Shown: positions 43,635-51,954 of the stretch, piece by piece
Layout of the letters: the number at the start of each line of letters is the position of its first letter
Numbering within the stretch: position 1 is the first letter of the stretch
Assembly: GCA_022826565.1 (NCBI GenBank)
Contig: JAJDUP010000035.1
Coordinates: forward strand, 248,001 to 312,000
Direction: 5' to 3'
Source of the DNA: Gemmatimonadota bacterium
GTDB lineage: Bacteria > Gemmatimonadota > Gemmatimonadetes > Longimicrobiales > Gaopeijiaceae
Length of the DNA: 64,000 bases
Program-made: the position numbers and the translations under genes
Notes under the pieces: model-generated
What the model was told of the DNA's origin: nothing
What the model saw: only the letters and a program-made list of their open reading frames with translations
Databases searched by the model: none

Positions 43635-45701
43635 ATGGTCAGACCGCGCACGCTCCTGTCCCTGCTCGTTCCCTTCCTCCTCCTCCCCGCCGCGCTCGCC
43701 GCCCAGAACGAGCCCGACGGCACGCTGCAACTCGTCACCTACCTGGACTGGGAAACGGTTTCCAATCCGCAGATCTCGCCGGACGGCAGCCAGATCATCT
43801 TCACCCGTGGCTGGATCGACAAGCAGAACGACCGCCGCAGCTCGTCGATCTACATCATGGATGTGGACGGCGGCCGTCCCCGCGTGTTGGTCGAGGACGG
43901 ATCGTCGCCGAAGTGGTCGCCGAGCGGAGACCGAATCCTCTTCACCGCCGAGGGCGATCCCGAGGGCAGCCAGATCCACGTCCGCTGGATGGACGCCGAG
44001 GGTGCGGTAACCCAGATCACCCAGCTGGAGAACTCGCCCGGCAACGTGGAATGGTCTCCCGACGGGACGCAGATCGCGTTCACGATGTCGCTCGATGCGG
44101 ACCATCCCTGGCCGATCAGCCTGCCGGGGCGTCCGGAGGGCGCCGAATGGACAGACGGGCCCAAGGTCGTCGACCGCCTCGTGTACCGGCGTGACCGGCG
44201 CGGCTACATCGACGAGGGCTTCAGCCACCTCTTCGTGGTGCCCGCCGACGGGGGCACCGCGCGCCAGCTGACCGACGGCGACTGGAACCACAACGGGGTC
44301 GCCTGGACGCCGGACGGGGCGGAAATCCTCTTCACGTCGCTGCGGGTCGAGGACGCCGATCACCAATGGCGCCAGTCGGACATCTATTCGGTCTCGGTCG
44401 CCAGCGGGACCATCACCCGCCTGACGGACCGGTCCGGCCCCGACGGCTCGCCGGTCCCCTCGCCGGACGGCAATCTCATCGCCTTTTCGGGCAACGACCT
44501 GACGACCGACACGTACATCACGCGCAAGCTGTACGTGATGAACCGCGACGGGTCGAACGTCCGCATGATCAGCGATGGCTTCGACCGCCAGGCCTCGGGC
44601 ATGATGTGGGCCGAGGACGGAAGCGGCTTCTACGTGAACGTGTCCAGCGAAGGCACCCGCAACCTCCACTTCGCGTCGGTGGACGGGGGCGTCACCCCGG
44701 TCACGACCGGCAACCACATGCTGAGCGTCTCGACGATCGGCTCGGGCCTCGCCGTGGGCACGCTCACCGACTATCAGCGCCCCGGCGACGTGGTCTCGTT
44801 CCCACTGAGCAGCCCCGGCCGGATCACCCAGCTGACCGAGGTGAATGCGGATGTGCTAGCGGGCGTCGCTCTCGGCGACGTCGAGGAGGTCTGGTACAAG
44901 TCGGTGGAGGACTACGACATCCAGGGATGGATCATCAAGCCCCCGGACTTCGACCCGTCGCGCAAGTACCCCCTGATCCTCGCGATCCACGGGGGTCCGC
45001 ACGGCATGTACAACGTCGGCTTCAACTTCGGATGGCAGAATCACGCGGCCAACGGCTACGTGGTGCTGTACACGAATCCGCGCGGCTCGTCCGGCTACGG
45101 CAGCGCGTTCGGCAACTCGATCAAGAACGCGTACCCGGGCAAGGACTTCGACGACCTCATGGCCGGCGTCGACCTCGTGATCGAACAGGGCTACATCGAC
45201 GACCAGAACATGTTCGTCTACGGATGCTCGGGCGGCGGCGTCCTGACGTCTTGGGTGGTGGGCCACACCGACCGCTTCGCCGCGGCCTCCGCGAACTGCC
45301 CGGTCACGAACTGGTTCTCGTTCGTGGGCACGACCGACGGCGCCAGCTGGTACCGCAACTTCGAGCACTTCCCCTGGGACGACCCGTCGGAGCACCTGCG
45401 CCGCTCGCCTCTGATGTACGTGGACAACGTCGTCACCCCCACCATGCTGATGACCGGCGAAGGCGACCTGCGCACCCCGATGCCGCAGACCGAGGAGTAC
45501 TACCAGGCGCTGCGGGTCCTCAACAAGGCACCGACTGCCATGGTGCGCTTCAAGAACGAGTGGCACGGCACGAGTTCGATGCCGTCCAACTTCCTGCGCA
45601 CGCAGATCTACCTGCGCGAGTGGTTCGAGAAGCACCGGCGGGGAGGGCCGGTAACGGAGGAACTAGCGGACGCTGACGACCCCGCTCAGGGTGCGCTGTA
45701 G
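43635..45701 (+). CDS. S9 family serine peptidase (prolyl oligopeptidase type), exported
   Basis: A 688-residue secreted peptidase. The signal peptide is TLLSLLVPFLLLPAALAAQ. Several propeller repeats (ISPDGSQIIFTRG, WSPSGDRILFTAE, WSPDGTQIAFTMS, WTPDGAEILFTSL) precede an alpha/beta hydrolase domain with AIHGGPHGMYNVGFNFGWQN, oxyanion-region YTNPRGSSGYG, nucleophile Ser532 in YGCSGGGVLTSW, Asp611 in TGEGDLRTPMPQ and His644 in NEWHG. It is related to dipeptidyl/acylaminoacyl peptidases. ATG 43635 is preceded by GGAG at 8 nt. The last 16 bp overlap the convergent gene. Confidence 0.92.
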   Translation: MVRPRTLLSLLVPFLLLPAALAAQNEPDGTLQLVTYLDWETVSNPQISPDGSQIIFTRGWIDKQNDRRSSSIYIMDVDGGRPRVLVEDGSSPKWSPSGDRILFTAEGDPEGSQIHVRWMDAEGAVTQITQLENSPGNVEWSPDGTQIAFTMSLDADHPWPISLPGRPEGAEWTDGPKVVDRLVYRRDRRGYIDEGFSHLFVVPADGGTARQLTDGDWNHNGVAWTPDGAEILFTSLRVEDADHQWRQSDIYSVSVASGTITRLTDRSGPDGSPVPSPDGNLIAFSGNDLTTDTYITRKLYVMNRDGSNVRMISDGFDRQASGMMWAEDGSGFYVNVSSEGTRNLHFASVDGGVTPVTTGNHMLSVSTIGSGLAVGTLTDYQRPGDVVSFPLSSPGRITQLTEVNADVLAGVALGDVEEVWYKSVEDYDIQGWIIKPPDFDPSRKYPLILAIHGGPHGMYNVGFNFGWQNHAANGYVVLYTNPRGSSGYGSAFGNSIKNAYPGKDFDDLMAGVDLVIEQGYIDDQNMFVYGCSGGGVLTSWVVGHTDRFAAASANCPVTNWFSFVGTTDGASWYRNFEHFPWDDPSEHLRRSPLMYVDNVVTPTMLMTGEGDLRTPMPQTEEYYQALRVLNKAPTAMVRFKNEWHGTSSMPSNFLRTQIYLREWFEKHRRGGPVTEELADADDPAQGAL

Positions 45702-46090
45702 ACGGCCACCCTGAGCGGCGGATCCACCCACCAGTGGAAGTAAAACCGGTTTTCGCCCTCTACGATGATCCCCTCGCGGCGCTCGCGGGTCTTGGGCCAG
45801 TCATCGCGCTCGTTGAGGACGACCAGCACCTGATCAGGCCGCAATCGGTCCACCCACTCGCCCAGCGCGCCCTCCAGATTCGCCAGGAGCGCCCTTTCGG
45901 CGTCGCGCTGCACGGGAGCATCGGCCTCGGCGTCCACTTCACCCGTCTCGATCAGCCGATACCCGCTGGCGAAGTCGTCGGCCGCAATCGAGTGACGGCG
46001 GTCGCGGCGGAAGCCGATCTCGGTCATCGCGGCGGGGTTGAAGCTGGGGATGACGCTGTGATACCACGTCCCGTACCGGCGGACGATCAT
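45686..46090 (-). CDS. Hypothetical protein, 134 aa
   Basis: Not recognised. A soluble mixed protein: the N-terminal MIVRRYGTWYHSVIPSFNPA leads to a region with DDFASGYRLIETGEVDAEAD, a helix (AERALLANLEGALGEWVDRL), then VLVVLNERDDWPKTRERREG and the strands NRFYFHWWVDPPLRVAVYS. ATG 46090 overlaps the DEAD-box helicase stop by 4 bp, so it is coupled to that gene. Its 3' end overlaps the convergent S9 peptidase gene by 16 bp. It could assist the helicase, but only position supports that. Confidence 0.68.
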   Translation of the reverse strand: MIVRRYGTWYHSVIPSFNPAAMTEIGFRRDRRHSIAADDFASGYRLIETGEVDAEADAPVQRDAERALLANLEGALGEWVDRLRPDQVLVVLNERDDWPKTRERREGIIVEGENRFYFHWWVDPPLRVAVYSAP

Positions 46091-47358
46091 GAGTCGCTTC
46101 CCTTGCCGGTGTGACCGAGGAGGGCCGCCAGTTCCTCCGGATCGAGGCGTTCGCCGGCCCTGCTGCCCATGCCGCGTCCCGAGCGCGAGCGCGGGCGAGC
46201 GGCGTCCCTCTTCTCCGTGACCGCCCCGCCCGCGAAATCGAAGTCGGGATGGTGCACCTTTTCCAGCTTTCGTTCCAGCTCGTACTCGAGGGTGCGGAAC
46301 GCGCCCAGATCCCCGGACGTGACGAAGGTCACCGCCGCGCCGGTCGCACCGGCCCTCCCCGTGCGGCCGATGCGGTGGACATAGTCGCCCGGATCGAGCG
46401 GCACGTCGTAGTTCACCACATGCGAGATCCCTTCGATGTCGAGCCCGCGCTGGGCGATGTCGGTCGCGACCAGCACCCGCACCTTGCCCTCCGTGAAGCG
46501 CTCCATCGCACGGGTGCGGTGCCGCATCTGGCGGCTCCCGTGGATCACGTCGCAGGAGACGCTCGCCTGATCGAGCCGCTTCTTGAGCACGTCCGCGCCG
46601 ATCTTGGTGCGGGTGAAAACGAGCACCTGGTCCCACCCGGGTTGACCGAGCAGGTGCACGAGAAGATCGGGCTTTCTGTCCGGCCGAACCGAGTAGGCGA
46701 TCTCGGAGATCCCCTCCACCCTCGAGCCCGATGGCGACGCCTCGACCCAGGCGGGCTCGCGGGTCATGCGAAGCGCCAGATCGTGCACCGCATTCGGCAT
46801 CGTGGCCGAGAAGAGAAGCGTCTGCGGCCGCTTGCCCAGCCCCCTGACGACCTGCTCGATCTGTGGACGGAATCCCATGTCGAGCATGCGGTCGGCCTCG
46901 TCCAGGATAAGGAGGCGGATGCCCTTGAGCCGGGCGCTGCCGCGGTTCTGGAGGTCGATCAGACGCCCCGGGGTGGCGACGATCACCTCGTCACCCCGCT
47001 TGAGCGCATCGAGCTGGGGGCCGTAGGCAACACCCCCGTGGATCACCGCCGCGCGGATCTTCGACCCCCTTGCGAGCGCACCGGTGTCTTCGCACACCTG
47101 CTGCGCCAGCTCCCGGGTAGGGCAGAGCACAAGGACCTGAAGCCCCGCCCCGGATTCGATCATCTCGAGCGCCGGCAACATGAAGGCCCCGGTCTTGCCG
47201 GTGCCGGTCCTCGCGATCCCCACCACATCCGCCCCCGCCATGATCCGCGGAATCGCCCGTCGCTGAATCGGTGTCGGCGTGGTCCAATCCAGAGCTTCGA
47301 CGGCGGCCAGGCGCAGTTCAGAGAGCCCGAAGGCTGAAAAATCTGTCGGTTCAATCAA
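46087..47358 (-). CDS. DEAD-box RNA helicase
   Basis: An ATP-dependent RNA helicase of the RhlE/SrmB type, 423 residues. All motifs are intact: Q motif TTPTPIQRRAIP, Walker A ARTGTGKT, PTRELAQQ, TPGRL, DEAD in LILDEADRMLDMGF, SAT in LLFSATMP, and HRIGRTGRAG. The C-terminal tail is basic and short, without a DbpA-type domain. The start appears to be TTG 47358, because an in-frame stop lies 4 codons upstream. No Shine-Dalgarno is clear. It is divergent from the LMW phosphatase gene and overlaps the small gene downstream. Confidence 0.93.
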   Translation of the reverse strand: MIEPTDFSAFGLSELRLAAVEALDWTTPTPIQRRAIPRIMAGADVVGIARTGTGKTGAFMLPALEMIESGAGLQVLVLCPTRELAQQVCEDTGALARGSKIRAAVIHGGVAYGPQLDALKRGDEVIVATPGRLIDLQNRGSARLKGIRLLILDEADRMLDMGFRPQIEQVVRGLGKRPQTLLFSATMPNAVHDLALRMTREPAWVEASPSGSRVEGISEIAYSVRPDRKPDLLVHLLGQPGWDQVLVFTRTKIGADVLKKRLDQASVSCDVIHGSRQMRHRTRAMERFTEGKVRVLVATDIAQRGLDIEGISHVVNYDVPLDPGDYVHRIGRTGRAGATGAAVTFVTSGDLGAFRTLEYELERKLEKVHHPDFDFAGGAVTEKRDAARPRSRSGRGMGSRAGERLDPEELAALLGHTGKGSDS

Positions 47359-47474
47359 ATGTTTGGTTTATGCCCAGTTGGTTGACTTGAGGGAGAAGGG
47401 GGGACCAGCAGACAGGAATGTAACCGCGTTGCCTTCAAATCCCGAACAGCAAAGCCGATTTCGGTCACTTGACC

Positions 47475-47504
47475 GTGACGTGGCGCACAGGTCGCGCTTA
47501 TTTT
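47475..47504 (+). promoter_or_regulatory. Promoter for the LMW phosphatase gene, probably leaderless
   Basis: GTGACG (47475-47480), an 18-bp spacer and TATTTT (47499-47504), followed by 5 bp and the ATG at 47510. There is no Shine-Dalgarno. Confidence 0.42.
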
Positions 47505-47509
47505 TATGC

Positions 47510-48013
47510 ATGGTCCCGAAAACCACCTCCATACTCTTCGTCTGCCTGGGCAATATCTGCCGTTCACCGCTTGCGGAGGGGATTTTCGCCCATCTGGCCG
47601 AGTCCCGCGGCATCGGTGGCGAATTCCGCGTAGACTCCGCGGGAACCGGCGCTTATCACACCGGCGAACGTCCTGATTCAAGATCCATTGCCGTTGCTTC
47701 GAACCACGGCGTTAAGCTATACGGTGTCGCTCGGCAGGTCACCCATGGCGATTTTACCGACTTCGACGTGATTGTGGCGATGGATCGCAGCAACCGGCGC
47801 TCGCTGGAACGCATGCGAGGTCATGGCGCTTACAACGGCCGCACCGAGATCGTGATGATGCGTGACTACGATCCCGAGCGCGGTAACCCGGACGTTCCCG
47901 ATCCGTACTATGGGGGCCCGCATGGCTTCGAGCGCGTCTACCGGATACTGGAGCGCTGCTGCGACCGCCTGCTTGACACCTTGACCGACAAACAATGCTG
48001 CGAGCCGCGCTGA
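47510..48013 (+). CDS. Low-molecular-weight phosphotyrosine-phosphatase family protein
   Basis: A 167-residue cysteine phosphatase. The P-loop CX5R is C12-LGNIC-R18 in LFVCLGNICRSPLAEG, and the general acid is Asp131 in PDVPDPYYGG. Length is normal. Members remove phosphate from protein tyrosine or from ribulosamine-5-phosphate adducts. The next gene, overlapping by 19 bp, encodes a fructosamine-kinase homologue, a pairing known from several bacteria and linked to removal of sugar adducts. That makes deglycation the more likely role than tyrosine dephosphorylation. No ribosome-binding site precedes the ATG; a TATTTT lies 5 bp upstream. Confidence 0.92.
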   Translation: MVPKTTSILFVCLGNICRSPLAEGIFAHLAESRGIGGEFRVDSAGTGAYHTGERPDSRSIAVASNHGVKLYGVARQVTHGDFTDFDVIVAMDRSNRRSLERMRGHGAYNGRTEIVMMRDYDPERGNPDVPDPYYGGPHGFERVYRILERCCDRLLDTLTDKQCCEPR

Positions 48014-48981
48014 CATCGGGAGGAGTCGACGGTCCCCGCGGCCGGGAATCTCTCGTTCAGGGCGCGCACGGCAGTCTGACGGTTCCGGTGCCGCCGGCCG
48101 CCCTTGACGGCGCGCTCCTCGGAGCCCGACTCGGCCACTCGAACGTCGTGGGTGCGACGCCGGTAAGCGGCGGCAGCATAAACGAGGCGGTCAGGCTCCG
48201 CACCACGGCCGGTGACTTCTTTTTGAAGTGGCATCCGGGCATGGGGAGCGAGATCTTCCGCATGGAGGTTGAAGGACTTGAAGCGCTGGCAGCCTCGCGG
48301 ACTGTCACGGTCCCGGGTGTGGTGGCCCGGTCGGCAAACGGAGACGACATCCCGTGGATTCTTCTGGAATGGGTCGAGGAGGGGGTGCCGTCCACATCCT
48401 CGTGGCGTGGACTGGGACGGAGTCTGGCAGGGCTGCATCGCACATGGTCCGGCAACCGCTATGGCTGGGCGTCGCGCAACATGATCGGGACCCTCGATCA
48501 GCCGAATGGCTGGTTTGACGACTGGTGCGAGTTCTGGGCCCAAAGGCGCATCCTCCCGCTCGCGTGGGCGCTGAGGGCCGACGGCGTCATCACCTCGGAG
48601 CAACTGACCGTGATCGAGGACCTCGCGGGCCGGATGGACACGCTCCTCGGGGTGGCCGCCAGGGCCGATGGCCCGTCGCTGTTGCACGGGGACCTCTGGT
48701 CCGGCAACGTCCTTTTCGCGGAAACGGGGGACGCTGTCCTGATCGACCCGGCCGTGTACGCGGGGCACCGCGAGGTGGACCTTGCCATGTGCAGGCTGTT
48801 CGGGGGCTTCCCGGCCACGTTCTATCATGCATACGCCGAGACCTGGTCGCTGCGGCCCGGCCACGAACAGCGCCTCTCTGCCTACCAGCTCTATCCGCTC
48901 CTGGTGCATGCGCGGCTCTTCGGCGGCGGCTACGTCCCCGCGGCGCTCAGGGCAGCCGAGACGGCCCTGTCCGCCTGCTAG
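47995..48981 (+). CDS. Fructosamine/ribulosamine 3-kinase family protein
   Basis: A protein-kinase-like sugar-adduct kinase of up to 328 residues. The N-lobe has NVVGATPVSGGSINEAVRLR and FFLKWHPGMGSEIFRMEVEG. The C-lobe has ILLEWVEEGVPS, the catalytic loop SLLHGDLWSGNVLF and the metal-binding VLIDPAVYAGHREVDLAMCR followed by LFGGFPATFYHAY, diagnostic for this family. It phosphorylates ketosamines on proteins so that the adduct falls off. The start may be ATG 47995, overlapping the phosphatase gene, or a GTG 30-odd codons later, since the first 30 residues are not conserved. Confidence 0.92.
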   Translation: MLRAALTSGGVDGPRGRESLVQGAHGSLTVPVPPAALDGALLGARLGHSNVVGATPVSGGSINEAVRLRTTAGDFFLKWHPGMGSEIFRMEVEGLEALAASRTVTVPGVVARSANGDDIPWILLEWVEEGVPSTSSWRGLGRSLAGLHRTWSGNRYGWASRNMIGTLDQPNGWFDDWCEFWAQRRILPLAWALRADGVITSEQLTVIEDLAGRMDTLLGVAARADGPSLLHGDLWSGNVLFAETGDAVLIDPAVYAGHREVDLAMCRLFGGFPATFYHAYAETWSLRPGHEQRLSAYQLYPLLVHARLFGGGYVPAALRAAETALSAC

Positions 48982-48994
48982 CTGTCAGGGTTCG

Positions 48995-49020
48995 CCGGCC
49001 GCGGGCAGCCCGCCCGCCGG
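48995..49020. terminator. GC hairpin between convergent genes
   Basis: A near-palindromic GC stem (CCGGC outer and GCGG/CCGC inner arms) between the stops at 48981 and 49036. No U-tract. Confidence 0.38.
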
Positions 49021-49035
49021 TGGATCCACTAACTG

Positions 49036-49728
49036 CTACCGCCGCACCGCGACCATCAGGCCATCGCCGACCGGCAGGATCGTCGCGTCGAAGCGTCGGT
49101 CCGACGACAACCGTTCATTGAAGCGATTGAGCGCGCCGGCGAGTCTGTCCGAGTCCGGATCCAGCACGCGGCCCGCCCAGAAGGCGTTGTCGGCCATGAG
49201 CAGCCCGCGCGGTCTCAGCAGACGTGCGGCCTCCTCCATGTAGGTCGTGTAGCGCTCCTTGTCGGCATCCAGAAACACGGCGTCGAAGGACCCGTCGGGG
49301 CCCAGCCGAGCGAGCAGCTCGGCCGCGTCGCCGACCCGCACATCCACGCTATCCGCCAGCCCGGCCTGCTCGACCGATCGCCGCGCCACGGAGGCGTGCG
49401 CGGGGTCGATCTCGATCGTGACGAGCTTGCCGCCGGGCGGAAGCACGCGCGCGATCCAGATCGCCGAATAGCCGGCCAGCGTGCCCACTTCGAGCACCCG
49501 GCGCGCCCCGACGGCCCGCACCAGCAGCTGCAGCGCCCGGGCGGTGGCGGGCGGAAGCTGGATCCTGGGCATCTCCGCCTCGTCGGCACGGGCCCGCACG
49601 CGGCGCAGTTGGTCGTCTTCGGCGGCGTAGAGGCGTTGGACGTACCGGTCCAGCGCGTCGTGGTCCAGCTCGGAGGGGTCTGGCGCGCCGGAGGGGATCT
49701 TTCCCGGCGCCGCTGCGTCGTCAGCCAC
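49036..49728 (-). CDS. O-methyltransferase (COMT-like, class I SAM)
   Basis: A 230-residue SAM-dependent methyltransferase of the caffeoyl-CoA/catechol O-methyltransferase type. The motif I region is VLEVGTLAGYSAIWIARVLP, then KLVTIEIDPAHASVARRSVE, the metal-binding FDAVFLDADKERYTTYMEEA and LLMADNAFWAGRV. It probably uses a divalent metal and a small phenolic or similar substrate, unknown here. The start is GTG 49728, overlapping the aminotransferase stop by 8 bp, so the two are coupled. Confidence 0.9.
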   Translation of the reverse strand: MADDAAAPGKIPSGAPDPSELDHDALDRYVQRLYAAEDDQLRRVRARADEAEMPRIQLPPATARALQLLVRAVGARRVLEVGTLAGYSAIWIARVLPPGGKLVTIEIDPAHASVARRSVEQAGLADSVDVRVGDAAELLARLGPDGSFDAVFLDADKERYTTYMEEAARLLRPRGLLMADNAFWAGRVLDPDSDRLAGALNRFNERLSSDRRFDATILPVGDGLMVAVRR

Positions 49729-50911
49729 CCAGCACCGTCGCCATGCGCCGCACGCCCGCCTCGATCTCTTCGTCGGACGACGCGGTGCTCATCCGCGCGA
49801 AGCGGGCGTCACCGAAGGCCTCGCCCGGTACGATCGCCACCCCCGCCTCCTCGAGGACGCGCGCGCACACGTCGTTGGCGCAGGTCAACTCGTCGTCGAA
49901 GACCCCGTCCACGCGGAAGTACAGGTAGAACGCCCCCGTGGGCATCACGTAGGGACAGCCGGGCAGAAACTCGTCGAACAGGCGCGCGACGAGGCCGCGG
50001 CGGCGGCGGAAGGCCTCGAGCATCCGGGCCTTGGCACGGGCGGCGTCTTCGCTTCGGGTGAGCCCTTCGAGGGCGGCGATCTGCGACGGCGTCGCGGCGT
50101 TCAGCGAAACGTGGCTCTGGAAGGCGGACATCTTCGACGCCAGTTCGGCGGTCGTGTACGAGAAGCCGACGCGCCAGCCGGTCATCGCATAGGCCTTGGA
50201 CATCCCGTTGGTGACGACCAGGTGCCCTGCAGAGTCCGGGTCGAGGTCGAGCGCCCCCGGCGCCTTTCCGCCCTCGTCGCCGAAATAGATCTCCTGGTAG
50301 ATCTCGTCCGAAATGAGCGTTACGTCGCGCTCCCTCGCCCACTCGGCGATCGCGCCGAGTTCCTCCCGGGAATAGACGGCGCCGGTCGGATTCGACGGGG
50401 TCGACAGGATCAGCCCCTTGCTGCGCGGTGTGGCCGCCGCTTCAAGGTCGTCGGGGGTCAGCAGAAAGTCGCGGCTCTCGCTCCCGGCCACCGGCACCGG
50501 TTCCGCTCTGGCCAGCGTGACCATCTCCGGATAGGAGGTCCAGTACGGCGAACCGATCAGCACTTCGTCGCCGGGGCCGAATAGGCAGAAACAGGCGTTG
50601 TAGAGCGACTGCTTGGCCCCGGCCGAAACCACGACCCGGGCGCCGTCGGCCGGGTACGCGGTTCCGGCGGTCATGTACTCCGCCGCCGCGGCGCGCAGTT
50701 CGGGGAGTCCGGCCGCGGGGGTGTAGCGTGTGCGGCCATCCCTGATGCCCTGAATGGCCGCGGCCGAGATCCACTCGGGAGTGTCGAAATCCGGCTCGCC
50801 TGCGCCGAGATTGATGATGTCGCGCCCGGCGGCGGCGAGCTTCTTCGCGAGAGTGCTGACCGCCACGGTCGCCGAGGGGCGCAGCTTTGCGATGTTGTCC
50901 GAATAGGTCAT
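49721..50911 (-). CDS. Class I/II PLP-dependent aminotransferase (aspartate type)
   Basis: A fold-type I aminotransferase of 396 residues. Signatures are INLGAGEPDFDTPEWISAAA, VVSAGAKQSLYNACFCLFGP, LILSTPSNPTGAVYSREELG, LISDEIYQEIYF, the cofactor Lys in TNGMSKAYAMTGWRVGFSYT, and YVMPTGAFYLYFRVDG. It best resembles the aspartate/prephenate aminotransferase subgroup (family I-beta/gamma). The substrate is not certain. Start ATG 50911, divergent from the DsbA-fold gene by 45 bp. Confidence 0.93.
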   Translation of the reverse strand: MTYSDNIAKLRPSATVAVSTLAKKLAAAGRDIINLGAGEPDFDTPEWISAAAIQGIRDGRTRYTPAAGLPELRAAAAEYMTAGTAYPADGARVVVSAGAKQSLYNACFCLFGPGDEVLIGSPYWTSYPEMVTLARAEPVPVAGSESRDFLLTPDDLEAAATPRSKGLILSTPSNPTGAVYSREELGAIAEWARERDVTLISDEIYQEIYFGDEGGKAPGALDLDPDSAGHLVVTNGMSKAYAMTGWRVGFSYTTAELASKMSAFQSHVSLNAATPSQIAALEGLTRSEDAARAKARMLEAFRRRRGLVARLFDEFLPGCPYVMPTGAFYLYFRVDGVFDDELTCANDVCARVLEEAGVAIVPGEAFGDARFARMSTASSDEEIEAGVRRMATVLGG

Positions 50912-50956
50912 CGGTTAGGGTTACTCATCCGGTTGGTCGAGGAAGGAAGAGGTGTA

Positions 50957-51613
50957 GTGGAATCACACGGATCACAGGGAGCCGAGCGGGAAATAAGCCG
51001 ACCCGGTGACGGGTTTGCAACCCCGCGGAGCACCCCGAACCCCTTCTACTTCGATTTTGTCGACCCGGTGTGCTACGTGGTCGCCCACATGATCGAGGCG
51101 GCCGGCGCAGCGGCGCCGGTGGCCTGGCGCGGCTTCGAGCTTCGTCCTCCCCCGGGCGCGCTGATCGATCCGCGCCGCGACGCCTGGCGGGACCGGCACG
51201 CCCGCGCACTGGCGCTGGCCGAGCACGCGGGAGCCGATCGTCCGTCCGAGCCGGCCCTCCTCCCATGGACGCGCAAGGCGCACGAACTGTGTGAATTCGC
51301 ACGGGAGCGGGGGTGCGCGCACCACGTCAGGCGCACCCTGTTCCGGGCCCATTTTGTCGATCACGCCGACATCGGCCGCATCGATTCGCTGGTCGACATC
51401 GCGGTTCAGGCCGGACTGGACCGGACGGAAGCCAAAGCCGTGCTGGATGTCGATCGCTTCACCGGCGCGGTCCTGGCCAACCGCCAATCGGCGCTGGCGC
51501 GGGGGATCTCGGACGTCCCGGCGCTCGTCTCCGGCACCGGAAGTCTGGTTGACGCGGGCAACCGCAGCGAGATTATGGGTTGGATCGAATGCTGCACCCC
51601 GAACACCGAATAG
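50957..51613 (+). CDS. DsbA-fold (FrnE/HCCA isomerase-like) protein with altered active site
   Basis: A thioredoxin-fold protein of 218 residues with the helical insertion of the DsbA family. The active-site strand reads FYFDFVDPVCYVVAHMIEAA: the usual CPWC or SPYS is replaced by DPVC, leaving one cysteine. The helical part (HELCEFARERGCAHHVRRTL, FRAHFVDHADIGRIDSLVDI) and the cis-Pro region (GISDVPALVSGTGSLVDAG) are normal. It may be a glutathione-transferase-kappa or isomerase-type enzyme instead of a disulfide oxidant. I chose GTG 50957 with AAGAGGTG upstream. It opens a plus-strand run with the next two genes. Confidence 0.8.
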   Translation: MESHGSQGAEREISRPGDGFATPRSTPNPFYFDFVDPVCYVVAHMIEAAGAAAPVAWRGFELRPPPGALIDPRRDAWRDRHARALALAEHAGADRPSEPALLPWTRKAHELCEFARERGCAHHVRRTLFRAHFVDHADIGRIDSLVDIAVQAGLDRTEAKAVLDVDRFTGAVLANRQSALARGISDVPALVSGTGSLVDAGNRSEIMGWIECCTPNTE

Positions 51614-51628
51614 GAGCAACCAGTCGAA

Positions 51629-51934
51629 ATGGCAGGGTATCAGCGAAAGACGGCCCTGGGCCCCAGGGAGGTTCTGGCCAGGGCGGAAACCCACCTCCCC
51701 AGGTACATCGGGCTCATGCGTTCCAAGCACTCGTTGCACGGGGCCACCTACATCGGCAAGGAAGGGACGGTGGTGCTCACCGCCCACCGCCACGGGCCGT
51801 TCACGGACGTCACGGCCCTTACGGACCGGCTCAGGACATCGCGGATGGACTACGAGATCCAGCGTTTCCTCAACGTCCTGCCCTATGAACACGGAGAAGC
51901 GGTGGGTCCGGAGCCCGGCGACCCGGGCCGGTAG
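51629..51934 (+). CDS. Hypothetical protein, 101 aa
   Basis: Not recognised. A small soluble protein with a basic, His-rich core: PREVLARAETHLPRYIGLMR, SKHSLHGATYIGKEGTVVLT, AHRHGPFTDVTALTDRLRTS, then YEIQRFLNVLPYEHGE and a polar tail. The segment pattern suggests one helix, two or three strands and another helix. AGGAG lies 12 nt before ATG 51629. It sits 15 bp after the DsbA-fold gene and 20 bp before the helicase-like gene, so all three may be cotranscribed. Confidence 0.65.
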   Translation: MAGYQRKTALGPREVLARAETHLPRYIGLMRSKHSLHGATYIGKEGTVVLTAHRHGPFTDVTALTDRLRTSRMDYEIQRFLNVLPYEHGEAVGPEPGDPGR

Positions 51935-51954
51935 CTCATCGCACCAACCCCCTT

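Noticed and set aside
45225-45245. Inactive S9 peptidase because of the unusual CSGGG elbow
   Set aside because: Ser532 still fits GxSxG, and the Asp and His partners are in the expected places, so activity is likely.
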